Assembly (NCBI RefSeq): GCF_025997995.1
Contig: NZ_AP026683.1
Coordinates: forward strand, 1,922,501-1,986,500
Direction: 5' to 3'
From: Sediminibacterium sp. TEGAF015
GTDB taxonomy: Bacteria > Bacteroidota > Bacteroidia > Chitinophagales > Chitinophagaceae
DNA length: 64,000 nt
Shown: piece by piece, positions 44,515 to 53,590 of the stretch
How positions within the stretch are numbered: the stretch's first letter is position 1
Layout: each line of letters starts with the position of its first letter
Notes under the pieces: model-generated
The model's database searches: none
Seen by the model: only the letters and a program-made list of their open reading frames with translations
What the model was told of the DNA's origin: nothing
Made by a program: the position numbers and the translations under genes

Positions 44515-44643
44515 ATGGGTAGAGGTGACAAAAAAACAGCTAAAGGAAAACGTTTCCAAGGGTCTTTCGGTAAGTCTAGACCTGCAAATCCTGCAGCAGC
44601 CAAGAAAGCAGCCGCAAAAAAAGCAGCTACCAAAGCTTCTTAA
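44515..44643 (+). CDS. 30S ribosomal protein THX (42 aa)
   Basis: The 42-codon frame ATG...TAA encodes MGRGDKKTAKGKRFQGSFGK followed by SRP and an Ala/Lys-rich tail (KKAAAKKAATKAS). The first half is diagnostic of the small basic ribosomal protein THX known from Thermus (MGKGDRRTRRGK...) and annotated in many Bacteroidota. It stabilises the head of the 30S subunit. The Ala/Lys tail is longer than in Thermus. It has its own promoter behind the HU terminator and a hairpin after its stop. Short length makes it easy to miss. Confidence 0.88.
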   Translation: MGRGDKKTAKGKRFQGSFGKSRPANPAAAKKAAAKKAATKAS

Positions 44644-44653
44644 ATTCAATAAC

Positions 44654-44693
44654 AAGTGGATCAGTCCCGCTATGCGGAGTTGCTGATCCACTT
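44654..44693. terminator. Bidirectional hairpin terminator after THX
   Basis: AAGTGGATCAG (44654-44664) and CTGATCCACTT (44683-44693) form an 11-bp perfect stem, with an inner CCGC/GCGG helix in the loop (44667-44677). It separates the convergent THX and aminotransferase genes. Only a weak T-tract follows on each strand. Confidence 0.7.
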
Positions 44694-44716
44694 ATTGTTT
44701 ACCCCCAACACTTAAA

Positions 44717-46012
44717 TTATCCTTTTACGCCGGACGCTATCTTTTGAATGGCCAACACCAATAGGTCTAAGTCGGCAGGTCTTGTATACACATGAGGGGT
44801 AATTCTTACACAACTGATATTTTCCCAAACAATTCCTACGGTATGTATTTTATACTGATTGTATAATTGCTGGTCTAACTGGGCAGGGGTTAGTCCTTTA
44901 ACACTTACCCCGCAAATAGCACAGGAATAGGCCGATTGCAAAGAAGTATGCAATTGTACCCCTGGAATATCTTTTACCCTAGTTGCCCAGTAATTTTTTA
45001 AATAGCGTATGCGCTCTTCTTTTCTCTTGGCACCAATGGCATTGTGAAAAGCCAATGCTTCACCAATGCCCTGTTCAATAGGGAAGCTTCTGGTACCAAG
45101 GGTTTCAAACTTTCTGATATCCGGGCTTTGTGGTTTATCATTACATACCAATGGCCAAACTTTTGAGATTTTTTCTTTTTTAATCCAAAGCATTCCTGAA
45201 CCAATGGGAGCACTTAAGAACTTATGCAAACTGGTACCAAAATAATCGCACTCCAAATCGGGTATGGCAAAATCGAGTAAGCCAAATGAGTGGGCTCCAT
45301 CTACAATCACTTCCAAACCGCGACGATGTGCCATCTGACAAATCTTTTTCACCGGTAAAATTTGCCCCACCCAATTGACTATATGGGTTACATGCAAAAT
45401 TTTGGTTTTAGGTGTAATGGCTTTTTCAAATGCCTGAACAATGGCTTCATCGTCTTCTATCGGAAAATCAAAACTGATTTGTTTGTACACAATACCATCG
45501 CGCAGTGATCGCTGACGCCAGGCTTGTATCATGTTGGGATAATCCTGCTTAGTGCCAATTACTTCATCACCTCGCTGTAAATCCAACCCAAAAATGACAG
45601 AATTTAAGGCCTCTGTTGCATTCCGGTTAACCGCAATCTCTTCTGGAGAACATCTTGCTAGTAAAGCAAGTTTCTGCCGTAGCGGCTCTCTTCCCTGGTC
45701 TAATATGCGCCACATAAAATAGGATGGCCCCTGGTTAGAGAGTTGATTATACCGCTCTACTGCTTGTTGCACCACTATCGGAGAAGGGCTTACACCCCCA
45801 TTGTTTAAATTGATAAAATTGGCAGGAACCGAATAAGCCTGTTGAATCAATTGCCAGTAATCTTCATCTGAAGCCGCCACAATAGGATTATCTGAAGTGA
45901 TTGCAGCCGCTGCTGTAAACTCGGCTGCTTGCAATTGATTGAATATGCCATAGCCAGCAAATACACCCGCTAAAGCGCCTGCTTTTTTAATGAAATTTCT
46001 CCTGGGCTCCAT
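44717..46012 (-). CDS. Tat-exported class V PLP aminotransferase (isopenicillin-N-epimerase-like)
   Basis: The 431-residue protein has a twin-arginine signal (RRNFIKKAGALAGVFAGYG, residues 4-22). The rest is a fold-type I PLP enzyme of the class V aminotransferase/NifS group: NLNNGGVSPSP near 68, VDGAHSFGLLDF near 238 (the Asp that binds the PLP nitrogen) and the PLP lysine in GTSLHKFLSAPIGSG near 265. Family members act as epimerases, desulfurases or lyases on amino-acid substrates; the substrate here is unknown. A folded PLP holoenzyme sent through Tat to the periplasm is the notable point. Confidence 0.88.
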   Translation of the reverse strand: MEPRRNFIKKAGALAGVFAGYGIFNQLQAAEFTAAAAITSDNPIVAASDEDYWQLIQQAYSVPANFINLNNGGVSPSPIVVQQAVERYNQLSNQGPSYFMWRILDQGREPLRQKLALLARCSPEEIAVNRNATEALNSVIFGLDLQRGDEVIGTKQDYPNMIQAWRQRSLRDGIVYKQISFDFPIEDDEAIVQAFEKAITPKTKILHVTHIVNWVGQILPVKKICQMAHRRGLEVIVDGAHSFGLLDFAIPDLECDYFGTSLHKFLSAPIGSGMLWIKKEKISKVWPLVCNDKPQSPDIRKFETLGTRSFPIEQGIGEALAFHNAIGAKRKEERIRYLKNYWATRVKDIPGVQLHTSLQSAYSCAICGVSVKGLTPAQLDQQLYNQYKIHTVGIVWENISCVRITPHVYTRPADLDLLVLAIQKIASGVKG

Positions 46013-46060
46013 GATTCAATTTTAACGCTTAAGTTAAACAATATCATGGTAAATCGGTTA

Positions 46061-46068
46061 TATCTTTG
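46061..46068 (+). promoter_or_regulatory. -7 element TATCTTTG
   Basis: TATCTTTG matches TAnnTTTG exactly and ends 12 bases before the ATG at 46081, so the leader would be only about 6-9 bases. No clear -33 element. Confidence 0.5.
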
Positions 46069-46080
46069 TGCTTTAAATCT

Positions 46081-46332
46081 ATGGGTATGACGAAGAAGGG
46101 ACTTTACTTGTTTTTGGTGGTTTTCTTAGTATTGGCTGCACAGTCATTAAATGCCCAATGTTCCATCTGTACCAAAACCGCTTCTCAATTAGGAGAAGGT
46201 CCTGCCAAAGCACTTAACTCTGCCATTATCTACTTAGCATTTGCGCCCATCGCCATTATTGGCTTTATTGGATTCCGCTGGTGGAAAAAAGAGCAAACCA
46301 TTATTGCTGCGGAAGAGAGTCGAAAACCATAA
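46081..46332 (+). CDS. Small membrane protein with CxxC motif
   Basis: An 83-residue protein, start at ATG 46081 (ATG 46087 is also possible). The N-terminal hydrophobic segment (GLYLFLVVFLVLAAQSLNAQ) looks like a signal peptide and is followed by CSICTKTASQLGEG. A second membrane segment follows (LNSAIIYLAFAPIAIIGFIG) and then a basic tail. CxxC at the outer face followed by a membrane helix is a pattern seen in small Bacteroidota proteins of unknown role. It ends one base from the convergent TlpA gene. Confidence 0.7.
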   Translation: MGMTKKGLYLFLVVFLVLAAQSLNAQCSICTKTASQLGEGPAKALNSAIIYLAFAPIAIIGFIGFRWWKKEQTIIAAEESRKP

Positions 46333-47613
46333 TCATTCCAGCGTTTTAATCAGTAAGTCTTCCAATTCGCTGGCTTTGGGATCAATGGCTACAATTTTGC
46401 CCTGCTGGTCTACTACCACCATCATTCCAATTCCATTATTAATACCGTATTTATTCCAAATATTTAATTTATCGTCTATATCAAACAGGTTTTGCCATAC
46501 ATAATTTTCAATGGCAATACGATTTTTTACTGCAGCAAAACTTTGAAACTCCCTGGCAATACCTACAATTACAAATCCTTTATTTTTAAATCTTTCATAA
46601 AGGGGTTTTACCAGTCGCATTTTAGCAATACATGGACCACACCAGGAACCCCAAAAATCAATTAAAGTTATTTTGCCAGTTATGGCTTTTGACAATAGCA
46701 TCGTATCTCCATTCAATGTAAAAGCTTTTACATCCAAAAAAGGATTTCCCACAGCTACTTTCTGAAGACCATTTAGTTGTTGTTCAATTGACTTCGTATA
46801 AACATGTCCCGGAAATTGTTTCTTATAAACTGGAAATAATTCTCTTATATACTGGGCAACAATCCGATTGTCTTTTGCAACCCTCATCACATCTGTCCAA
46901 AGTGAATAGTAGCTAGAAAGAGAAATATGCTGAGTTAAGTATTGGTATTTCCAATGATACTCTACTCGTATTAATGAATCAAAAGGGTTTACATATAGCT
47001 GCTTTGCTAAATCGGTATAGCGAGCCCCTGTTTTTTCCATTTCATCACTTTTTTGATACAACGGAACTTTTCCATCATGGTCGTTAGGCTTTAGCTGGCG
47101 CAAGTCCTTAAAAATTTGTTGATAGGCCTCTGTTTCAAATGCATTTACACGAATCAGTGAATCTCGTGTTTGGTATAAACTGTTCTTTGCAGATTGGAAC
47201 TTTTCTTGATTGACTGCTTTGAATGTAGCATAACTTTTATTCAATTCTCCACCAACTACCCGATTGTTGAGCCAATCTTTCTGAGGATACAATTCGAATG
47301 AAACCCTTCCCAAATAAGGGAAAAAGAGAATGGGGCTCCAACTTCCCTTTTCTATTTCATCCTGAAAAATCAATTCTAAAGCCTCGGTTTCAGTAAAGGG
47401 AAGCTGATAGGTAAATGCACCGTTTTTTACGGGGATTTTGACTGGATTTTCTAAAAATGCACGTAAATCCTGTGTAGATTTTCGAATGTAAATTGTATCG
47501 CTTGTTCTATTTTTTACAACCCCTTGTAAAAGGCAAACTGATTGGTTTTTTTGCGCAATGGCAATCTGACTAAATAGGAAAATAGTGCAACACAGGATAC
47601 AATATTTACGCAT
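46333..47613 (-). CDS. Secreted TlpA-like thioredoxin-fold protein
   Basis: The 426-residue protein has a signal peptide (MRKYCILCCTIFLFSQIAIAQ), a DUF4369-like N-terminal domain (LLQGVVKNRTSDTIYI ... GAFTYQLPF), a helical middle and a C-terminal thioredoxin domain with WCGPC near residue 322. Family function: periplasmic thiol-disulfide exchange. It is the fourth TlpA-type gene in the window but lies 5.8 kb from the other three and pairs with different neighbours. Convergent with the small CxxC protein. Confidence 0.85.
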   Translation of the reverse strand: MRKYCILCCTIFLFSQIAIAQKNQSVCLLQGVVKNRTSDTIYIRKSTQDLRAFLENPVKIPVKNGAFTYQLPFTETEALELIFQDEIEKGSWSPILFFPYLGRVSFELYPQKDWLNNRVVGGELNKSYATFKAVNQEKFQSAKNSLYQTRDSLIRVNAFETEAYQQIFKDLRQLKPNDHDGKVPLYQKSDEMEKTGARYTDLAKQLYVNPFDSLIRVEYHWKYQYLTQHISLSSYYSLWTDVMRVAKDNRIVAQYIRELFPVYKKQFPGHVYTKSIEQQLNGLQKVAVGNPFLDVKAFTLNGDTMLLSKAITGKITLIDFWGSWCGPCIAKMRLVKPLYERFKNKGFVIVGIAREFQSFAAVKNRIAIENYVWQNLFDIDDKLNIWNKYGINNGIGMMVVVDQQGKIVAIDPKASELEDLLIKTLE

Positions 47614-47667
47614 GTCTGATTCAATTTATTATGGGTACTTACATCATCTCAACCAGTTATACATTAA

Positions 47668-48408
47668 CTAAACCAAGTCTTCATTTATAAACACCAGGTT
47701 CTCATCAGAAAAAGAAAAGGAGAAATTGTATTTGCTGATAGCTGCAAATACCGACTTGGAACATCCTTTCTTCATTTGATCGTGCAACTCTAAATATATG
47801 ACTTTGGTTTTAGGTAACCAAAATTCATAATTGGCTTCAAACACTTCTTTCTCCGAACCCTCAATATCTATCTTCAATAAATCAATGGTGTCCCAGTTTT
47901 CGCCCCTCATGATGGTTTCCACCGATTCTGCAGGGATGGCTTCAGGATTGTCCGGACTGGTTTCGGTAAGCATAAAAGAACTGCTTGGACCATCCGGATT
48001 TGTAATCAACAAGTAAACATCTCTGTTCCACAAACCCATACAATTGGCTTTGATATTGGGATGACCTGCAATATTTTTAAGCAATGCCTGAAAATTATCC
48101 CTGCTGGGTTCTACTGCCACAATTTTACTATTGGGGTAACGATGTGAAAAATAAACAGCGGCTAAACCAATATTAGCTCCTGCATCTATGATTCGCTCAG
48201 GTGTAAAGGGCAAATCCACATTGTACTGATCATCTAAAAAAACCTGCTTAAATGTATACTTGTCTGTCGTTTTACTTCTTAAATGAAAAGTAGTATTGTA
48301 ACGGGAAGAAGTAAATGAACCGTATTTTTTAAATAACAAGTGTATATAAAACTTGATTCCATCTACTGGACCAAATGCTTTAATTAATAAATTCAATTTG
48401 TATGTCAT
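47668..48408 (-). CDS. FkbM family methyltransferase
   Basis: About 246 residues with SAM motif I IIDAGANIGLAAVYFS near residue 67, the post-I acidic region VAVEPSRDNFQALL, and LLKIDIEGSEKEVFEA near 180, all typical of FkbM-type O-methyltransferases that often modify surface sugars. Start at the ATG 48408; an in-frame TTG one codon upstream is unlikely. It is the first of the glycan-related genes. Confidence 0.9.
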   Translation of the reverse strand: MTYKLNLLIKAFGPVDGIKFYIHLLFKKYGSFTSSRYNTTFHLRSKTTDKYTFKQVFLDDQYNVDLPFTPERIIDAGANIGLAAVYFSHRYPNSKIVAVEPSRDNFQALLKNIAGHPNIKANCMGLWNRDVYLLITNPDGPSSSFMLTETSPDNPEAIPAESVETIMRGENWDTIDLLKIDIEGSEKEVFEANYEFWLPKTKVIYLELHDQMKKGCSKSVFAAISKYNFSFSFSDENLVFINEDLV

Positions 48409-48411
48409 CAA

Positions 48412-48638
48412 TAATAAATTAGTTCTAAGGTAAAAGTAATTTTAATTTTTTCCCTAGTTAATTGGCGAAACTCTTCATTAAGGTTAAACCTACAAAAGTT
48501 CTAATTCCTAAAACATAAATGCCAGACCATATACAAAAACGGCCTGGCAAATTTATACCTATAGATATAACAGATAATTATAAGATTGTTGGAAAGTAGT
48601 GCGCTTCAATTAATATTTGACTAATATTTAATTTGTTC
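48412..48638. other. Gap between FkbM and metallopeptidase genes
   Basis: No gene seen. GCCAGACC (48521-48528) and GGCCTGGC (48541-48548) form a stem with one mismatch; no T-run follows. AT-rich elsewhere; it holds the promoter of the FkbM gene by position but I cannot mark it. Confidence 0.4.
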
Positions 48639-49829
48639 TTAATTACTCATTACATAAAAAACTACTCTTTCAAAAGTATACCCATTGGAAGGCCCTTCTC
48701 CATATTCAGTAGTATAAAAATGTCCGTGATTAGGTAAATAAAACTGGTATAAAGGAACCGAACCCGAAATTTGATTTGTTGGCGCAAAGCCAATAATTCC
48801 TTGATACTGGTAACCCCATTTACCACTTCCAAGTTCATTATAGTTAGTTGTGTAAAAATAGTCATTTTGGGAGGGCAGCCAATATCTATGAATATTTGAC
48901 ATCCCAGCTCTTGCAACTGAAAAAACATATCCTTCAGCCCATTCATAAGTCCACCCTAAATTACCAGTAGTAAGTTCACTCCAACTTGTTGAATAAAGGT
49001 GTTTGCCAACATTTTTATACCTGTAGAAGGGCACCTGAATTTCATCTAAAGGATAAGTATTTCGAATTGCAATTCTATCAAATCGTGAAAAGGCTCGACC
49101 TAATAGATTCGTTTGATTTGACATTCTATTCATAATAGATACAGGATCGGGATTAGGCCAAATATTATTAGAGGGATATGTCCCAGCAATTTGAAAATAC
49201 TGGCCGCTTTCTGAGACCAAATCAGTATGCCTAAATCCAATAGTATGACCAATTTCATGCGTTATTATCAATTGTCTATGACCAGCATCTATTGTTGATT
49301 TTAAGGGGTCTATATAAATCGCACTACCAACATTACCAGAATTAGAAAAAATTCCAGCCGCAATTTCATCTCCAGGTATGTTTGAATAGCTTATTTGAAT
49401 GTCTGAATTATTATTTGACCCCAAAAAGAAATTTAATTTGAAATTTGGAATTGTGTTCCAAATCTGAATTGCATTTGTAATTGCAGTAATCCAGTCAGCA
49501 CTAACTGAAGGATCTATACCAACAGATATGCTCAATTTATTTACTATTGGTTGATTTGTTATAGCTTGATTCGGGATTAAATTTGCCTTAGAAGTTTGAG
49601 TGACTTTAGATAAATTAATTCCATGTATTTTACTTACATCAATAATGATATCATTTTCAACAATATAGTTCTCTTTAAACCTCTTGATATTAGTTGTATT
49701 GAAACCCATGGATTTCATCTCATTAATATGTGTAATATTGAATTCCGGGGCATAATTCTTTTGACAAGAAGTTAAAAAAAGAACTGTGCAAAGATTCCAA
49801 AAAATAAGAGTGAATAGTGATTTTTTCAT
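48639..49829 (-). CDS. HEIGH-type metallopeptidase lipoprotein with DUF5648-like repeats
   Basis: The 396-residue protein has a lipoprotein signal (LTSC, Cys near residue 22). A zinc protease domain of the M10/M57 kind follows with HEIGHTIGFRH (about residues 190-200) and the downstream SIMNRM Met-turn-like segment. Three repeats of about 43 residues close it: PFYRYKNVGKHLYSTSWSEL, IHRYWLPSQNDYFYTTNYNE and VPLYQFYLPNHGHFYTTEYG, the pattern of DUF5648. The repeats may bind sugar or peptidoglycan. Surface-exposed protease is likely; substrate unknown. Confidence 0.88.
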   Translation of the reverse strand: MKKSLFTLIFWNLCTVLFLTSCQKNYAPEFNITHINEMKSMGFNTTNIKRFKENYIVENDIIIDVSKIHGINLSKVTQTSKANLIPNQAITNQPIVNKLSISVGIDPSVSADWITAITNAIQIWNTIPNFKLNFFLGSNNNSDIQISYSNIPGDEIAAGIFSNSGNVGSAIYIDPLKSTIDAGHRQLIITHEIGHTIGFRHTDLVSESGQYFQIAGTYPSNNIWPNPDPVSIMNRMSNQTNLLGRAFSRFDRIAIRNTYPLDEIQVPFYRYKNVGKHLYSTSWSELTTGNLGWTYEWAEGYVFSVARAGMSNIHRYWLPSQNDYFYTTNYNELGSGKWGYQYQGIIGFAPTNQISGSVPLYQFYLPNHGHFYTTEYGEGPSNGYTFERVVFYVMSN

Positions 49830-49950
49830 TAGATTGTTTTAAAATATGAAGTAACTAAATAGTCATCGTTTAATTCGTTGAAACAGATTAACCAATTGTT
49901 AATTAAAAATTATACTGCGGATAAAATTAAGCCGCTTTAAAAAATATTAG

Positions 49951-50835
49951 ATGCAAGATCACCATCCAATCATTTCCGTAATCATACCCTGTTTTAATCA
50001 TGGCAAATACATCAATGAAGCAATTGAAAGCATAAAGCTTGATGAAAGCAATTACTCAATTGAAATAATTATTGTTGATGACGGTTCAACTGATTTAAAT
50101 ACAATTCAAAAGCTAGAAGTATTACAGAATAAAGGCTTTACAGTTATCAAACAGGAAAATGGCGGCCCTGCAAAAGCAAGAAATACAGGTATTACAATTG
50201 CAAAAGGTAAATATATTCTACCAATAGACGCTGATAATAAGATTAAAATAGATTACATAAATAAATCGATACCATTTCTAGAAGCGAACGATTATGATAT
50301 TGTTTATGCAAAACCAATATTTTGGAACGAAGAAAAAGAAGTAAAGAAAAAGTTCAAAGTAAGACCTTTCGACGAATTGTCGTTTGTAACTGGAAATTTT
50401 GCAGATGCATGTGCGATATATAGAAAGTCGGTATGGGAAAAAAACAATGGGTACGACGAGAAAATCCCCTATCACGGTTTTGAAGATTGGGAATTTTGGG
50501 TTAATGCCGCCTCAAATGGATTCAAATTTAAATTCATAGATGAATACTTATTTTATTATAGGGTACTTGAAAACTCTGTTATAAGCACTTATAATGAAGA
50601 AAAAAGTGTAATTAACCATAGATATATTGCAAAAAAACACAGTGATTTATTCCTAGAGAAACTAGTGAAATTAAACTATGTGAGAGAAAAACATGAAATT
50701 GACATTTTAAGATTTCCGTTAGTGCCTTTCATTTACATATTCTATTTACTTGGCTTTGCAAAAAAACCCTCCATAAAAGCAAGGGAAAAATTTACCTTAT
50801 ACCGTTCCTTAAAAAACAAAATCCAAAATGACTGA
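49951..50835 (+). CDS. Glycosyltransferase family 2
   Basis: The 294-residue GT-A enzyme shows the start SVIIPCFNHGKYINEAIESI (about residues 9-28), the nucleotide-sugar acidic motif IIVDDGSTD (near 47) and PIDADNKIK (DxD-like, near 92). The C-terminal third has no obvious membrane helix apart from a hydrophobic LVPFIYIFYLLGFA. Probably adds a sugar to a surface polysaccharide. Its stop overlaps the next gene by eight bases. Confidence 0.9.
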   Translation: MQDHHPIISVIIPCFNHGKYINEAIESIKLDESNYSIEIIIVDDGSTDLNTIQKLEVLQNKGFTVIKQENGGPAKARNTGITIAKGKYILPIDADNKIKIDYINKSIPFLEANDYDIVYAKPIFWNEEKEVKKKFKVRPFDELSFVTGNFADACAIYRKSVWEKNNGYDEKIPYHGFEDWEFWVNAASNGFKFKFIDEYLFYYRVLENSVISTYNEEKSVINHRYIAKKHSDLFLEKLVKLNYVREKHEIDILRFPLVPFIYIFYLLGFAKKPSIKAREKFTLYRSLKNKIQND

Positions 50836-51559
50836 AAAGGAAATTGAAAAAATATATATAAAACCAACGTTAAAATTAGGTTATGGTTACTACTTAATAC
50901 AGAAGTCTCTGATTGAAGCAGTGAAGGATTTAAAATCAAAAATAAATGGGAATGTACTCGATATTGGCTGTGGAGTAATGCCATATAAAAAGTTCTTATT
51001 AGAATCTGGTCGAATCAAAAATTACATAGGCGTTGATTTAGAACATTCAGAATATCACAATAAGGTAAAACCAGATTTATTTTGGAACGGTTTTACCATT
51101 CCTTTGGATGACAATACCCAAGATTGGATTATTGCAACGGAATTTCTAGAACACTACTATGACACTAATCATATTTTATCAGAAATATTAAGGGTTCTTA
51201 AACCAGGAGGTAAATTATTTTTTTCAGTTCCATTTATTTATACACTTCATGAAATCCCTCATGATCACCACAGATTTACCCCATTTTCACTTAAGAATCA
51301 CTTTAATAAAAGTGGATTTTCTAATCATCAAATATATCCAAGAGGTGGATTTAATTATAGTCTATTAATTATGATGAGTCTTTGGGCAAAAAATGCAGGA
51401 AGTAGTGGATTAATTAGGTACTTGGTTAAGTTTTTTATGTTTTGTTTTCATAAACAATTAATAAAAAAAGATCAAAAGTATGCAACTTATGAATTAGACT
51501 ATACATCCTTTGAAAATGGCACGATGCCTTCTGGCTTGTGGGGCTATGCCACAAAATAA
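50828..51559 (+). CDS. Class I SAM-dependent methyltransferase
   Basis: The 243-residue protein carries SAM motif I VLDIGCGVMPYKKFL near residue 40 and motif III LRVLKPGGKLFFSVPF near 125, with a C-terminal amphipathic segment. The substrate is probably a surface sugar or a lipid-linked glycan, judged by the glycosyltransferases on both sides. It overlaps the preceding gene by eight bases and abuts the convergent gene with no gap. Confidence 0.88.
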   Translation: MTEKEIEKIYIKPTLKLGYGYYLIQKSLIEAVKDLKSKINGNVLDIGCGVMPYKKFLLESGRIKNYIGVDLEHSEYHNKVKPDLFWNGFTIPLDDNTQDWIIATEFLEHYYDTNHILSEILRVLKPGGKLFFSVPFIYTLHEIPHDHHRFTPFSLKNHFNKSGFSNHQIYPRGGFNYSLLIMMSLWAKNAGSSGLIRYLVKFFMFCFHKQLIKKDQKYATYELDYTSFENGTMPSGLWGYATK

Positions 51560-52615
51560 CTAATGAATACTTCGATAGATATTTAAATATTCCTTTGCAG
51601 TATTAGACCAATCAAACCTCTTAGCACTAGCTTTAATAGAATTACTTAAATTTAGTGAACTATATTGTTGTAAACCACTTTCAAATACGCTTTGCATATC
51701 TTTTGGTTCAAAAGAGTTAAAATAAAAAGCTACATCTGCTCCAATTTCGGGCAAACTAGTTTTATTTGATAGAAACAAAGGTTTACCGTAAGCCATTGCT
51801 TCTACTACGGGCATTCCAAAACCTTCTGTTAAAGAAGGAAATAAGAATGCTTTGCAATTTTTAAGGTACCAGTTTTTATCATTTTCCGATATGGGTCCAG
51901 TAAAAATTAAACGGTTTTCTACTTTGGATTTTCTTGCTTCTTGCACAATCAATTCCAGATAATTTTTGTCATGACTATTCCCAGCTATAACTAAATAATA
52001 ATTATTGTTAACCAGTAATGATGGCAAAACATGAATATTTTTTTTGGGGCTAATTGAACTAACAGTAAATAAAAATTCGCTTTGGGGTTTAAGCTTTGGT
52101 GGAATAATCAACAAATCATGATCTATATTACAGCCATTATAAATTACCGAATAAAACTTCGAATCAAGGTTGATATACTCTAAAACATTATTTTTAACAA
52201 ACTCAGAAATAAAAACAACACAATTAGCTCTTTTAATCTTCTTTGTTAACTGATTTATCAAATACTTTCTTTTAAAACGAGACTTTTCGTCTGAGTGCAT
52301 AAAATTGATATCATGTATCGTTAAAACCAAAGGACTCTTCCACTTATGAGGAAAATATTCGGTTTCTTGAAAAGTAGCATGCCAAACAGCATTGATAGGT
52401 ATCTTTGGAAAAAATAGCTTGTGTAAATTACTTTGCTTTAAATATTTAACATTATTACCAAAATAATTTATCTCTTTGGAAGAAGTATAAAATGTCAAAT
52501 CTTCATTTACCTCTTTTTCTTTTATCAAAGACCAGCCAAGATGTTCGCAAAATTTACATAAACCAGTATTTGGATACTTCATTCGTTCACAATCAATATA
52601 ATAGGTTAAGTCCAT
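51560..52615 (-). CDS. Glycosyltransferase family 4 (GT-B)
   Basis: The 351-residue GT-B enzyme has the conserved C-terminal motif FPSLTEGFGMPVVEAMAYGK (near residue 265, the E(x7)E retaining-GT motif) and LFTVSSISPKKN (near 180). Donor and acceptor cannot be told from sequence. It is downstream of the GT2 gene with a six-base gap, in the meaB-GT2-GT4 minus-strand run. Confidence 0.9.
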   Translation of the reverse strand: MDLTYYIDCERMKYPNTGLCKFCEHLGWSLIKEKEVNEDLTFYTSSKEINYFGNNVKYLKQSNLHKLFFPKIPINAVWHATFQETEYFPHKWKSPLVLTIHDINFMHSDEKSRFKRKYLINQLTKKIKRANCVVFISEFVKNNVLEYINLDSKFYSVIYNGCNIDHDLLIIPPKLKPQSEFLFTVSSISPKKNIHVLPSLLVNNNYYLVIAGNSHDKNYLELIVQEARKSKVENRLIFTGPISENDKNWYLKNCKAFLFPSLTEGFGMPVVEAMAYGKPLFLSNKTSLPEIGADVAFYFNSFEPKDMQSVFESGLQQYSSLNLSNSIKASAKRFDWSNTAKEYLNIYRSIH

Positions 52616-52621
52616 GGATTA

Positions 52622-53578
52622 TTATTGAATAGTTACAAACATTTTAATACAAAACAACCACCTGCGCAATAAGCTCCTTTTTTTGAAAGAAAGTATAAGT
52701 TTATTAAACTCAAAGAAGAGTATTGTTCTTTTAATATTATTAAAAAGTGAGAAGTTTTCATAACTTCTTAACATGCGTTCGTAAAAAAATTTTTCATATT
52801 TTAAAGCATCTGGGCACTTGTTATACATTATTAAAACCCTATCTTTTATAAGTGAAAGCTTTTTGTCTTTTGGTATTCTCTTTTTTGAAACTCCAACAAC
52901 TTTTCCTTGCTGATTAACTGCTTTTTTTGCTCCAAAAACACTTAAAGAATGTTGCCTATATTGAACTAAAACTTTATTAATGAACTTTACATTCCCACTT
53001 AAACTTGCAACAAATCCCAACCAATGATCATGGGGAATCATTGTTGGAAAAGGAATAGAATCAAATACCACATTTCGTTTAATTAGCATTGCATGTCCTG
53101 CTGCAGAATTTCCAATAGCAAACATTATGCAATTATTAAAATTAGTTAGTTGCTTTACATCGGATAAATTTTTTCCTAAGCTTTCTCCTTTATAGTTTAC
53201 TAGCAAAGAGTCACAGTATACTATATTAGTGTACTCATCTATCGAATTAATTAAGATTTCTATTTTTTCAGGATGCCAAATATCGTCTTGGTCGGCTGGT
53301 GCAATAAAGGCTCCTTGTGCCAAAGACATGCCTTTTTCAAAATTTTTAATATACCCTAAGTTGCTCTCATTTTTAATTAGTCTACAAGAGTTATTATTGT
53401 TGCAAAAATCCTGAATAAGATTTAAGGTGTTATCTGTAGAACAATCATCTATAATTATTAATTCAATGTTCGGATAGGTCTGATTAAGTATGCTTTCTAA
53501 CTGTTCACGAATAAACATTTCTCCATTATATGTAGCTAGAATTACAGAAACAAGTGGTTTAATTTCTTGAGCTATCAT
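52622..53578 (-). CDS. Glycosyltransferase family 2
   Basis: The 318-residue GT-A enzyme has SVILATYNGEMFIREQLESI (near residue 11), IIIDDCSTDNTL (near 41) and ADQDDIWHPEKI (near 93), the signature of rhamnosyl/galactosyl-type GT2 enzymes. It lies between meaB (12-base gap) and the GT4 gene. AT-rich compared with meaB, as common for glycan loci. Confidence 0.9.
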   Translation of the reverse strand: MIAQEIKPLVSVILATYNGEMFIREQLESILNQTYPNIELIIIDDCSTDNTLNLIQDFCNNNNSCRLIKNESNLGYIKNFEKGMSLAQGAFIAPADQDDIWHPEKIEILINSIDEYTNIVYCDSLLVNYKGESLGKNLSDVKQLTNFNNCIMFAIGNSAAGHAMLIKRNVVFDSIPFPTMIPHDHWLGFVASLSGNVKFINKVLVQYRQHSLSVFGAKKAVNQQGKVVGVSKKRIPKDKKLSLIKDRVLIMYNKCPDALKYEKFFYERMLRSYENFSLFNNIKRTILFFEFNKLILSFKKRSLLRRWLFCIKMFVTIQ

Positions 53579-53590
53579 TGTTAGGTAATA

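Noticed and set aside
44447-44686. 79-residue plus-strand frame starting in the HU terminator
   Set aside because: It is an out-of-frame shadow of the THX gene; it runs through a terminator hairpin, while the THX frame has a clear family match.
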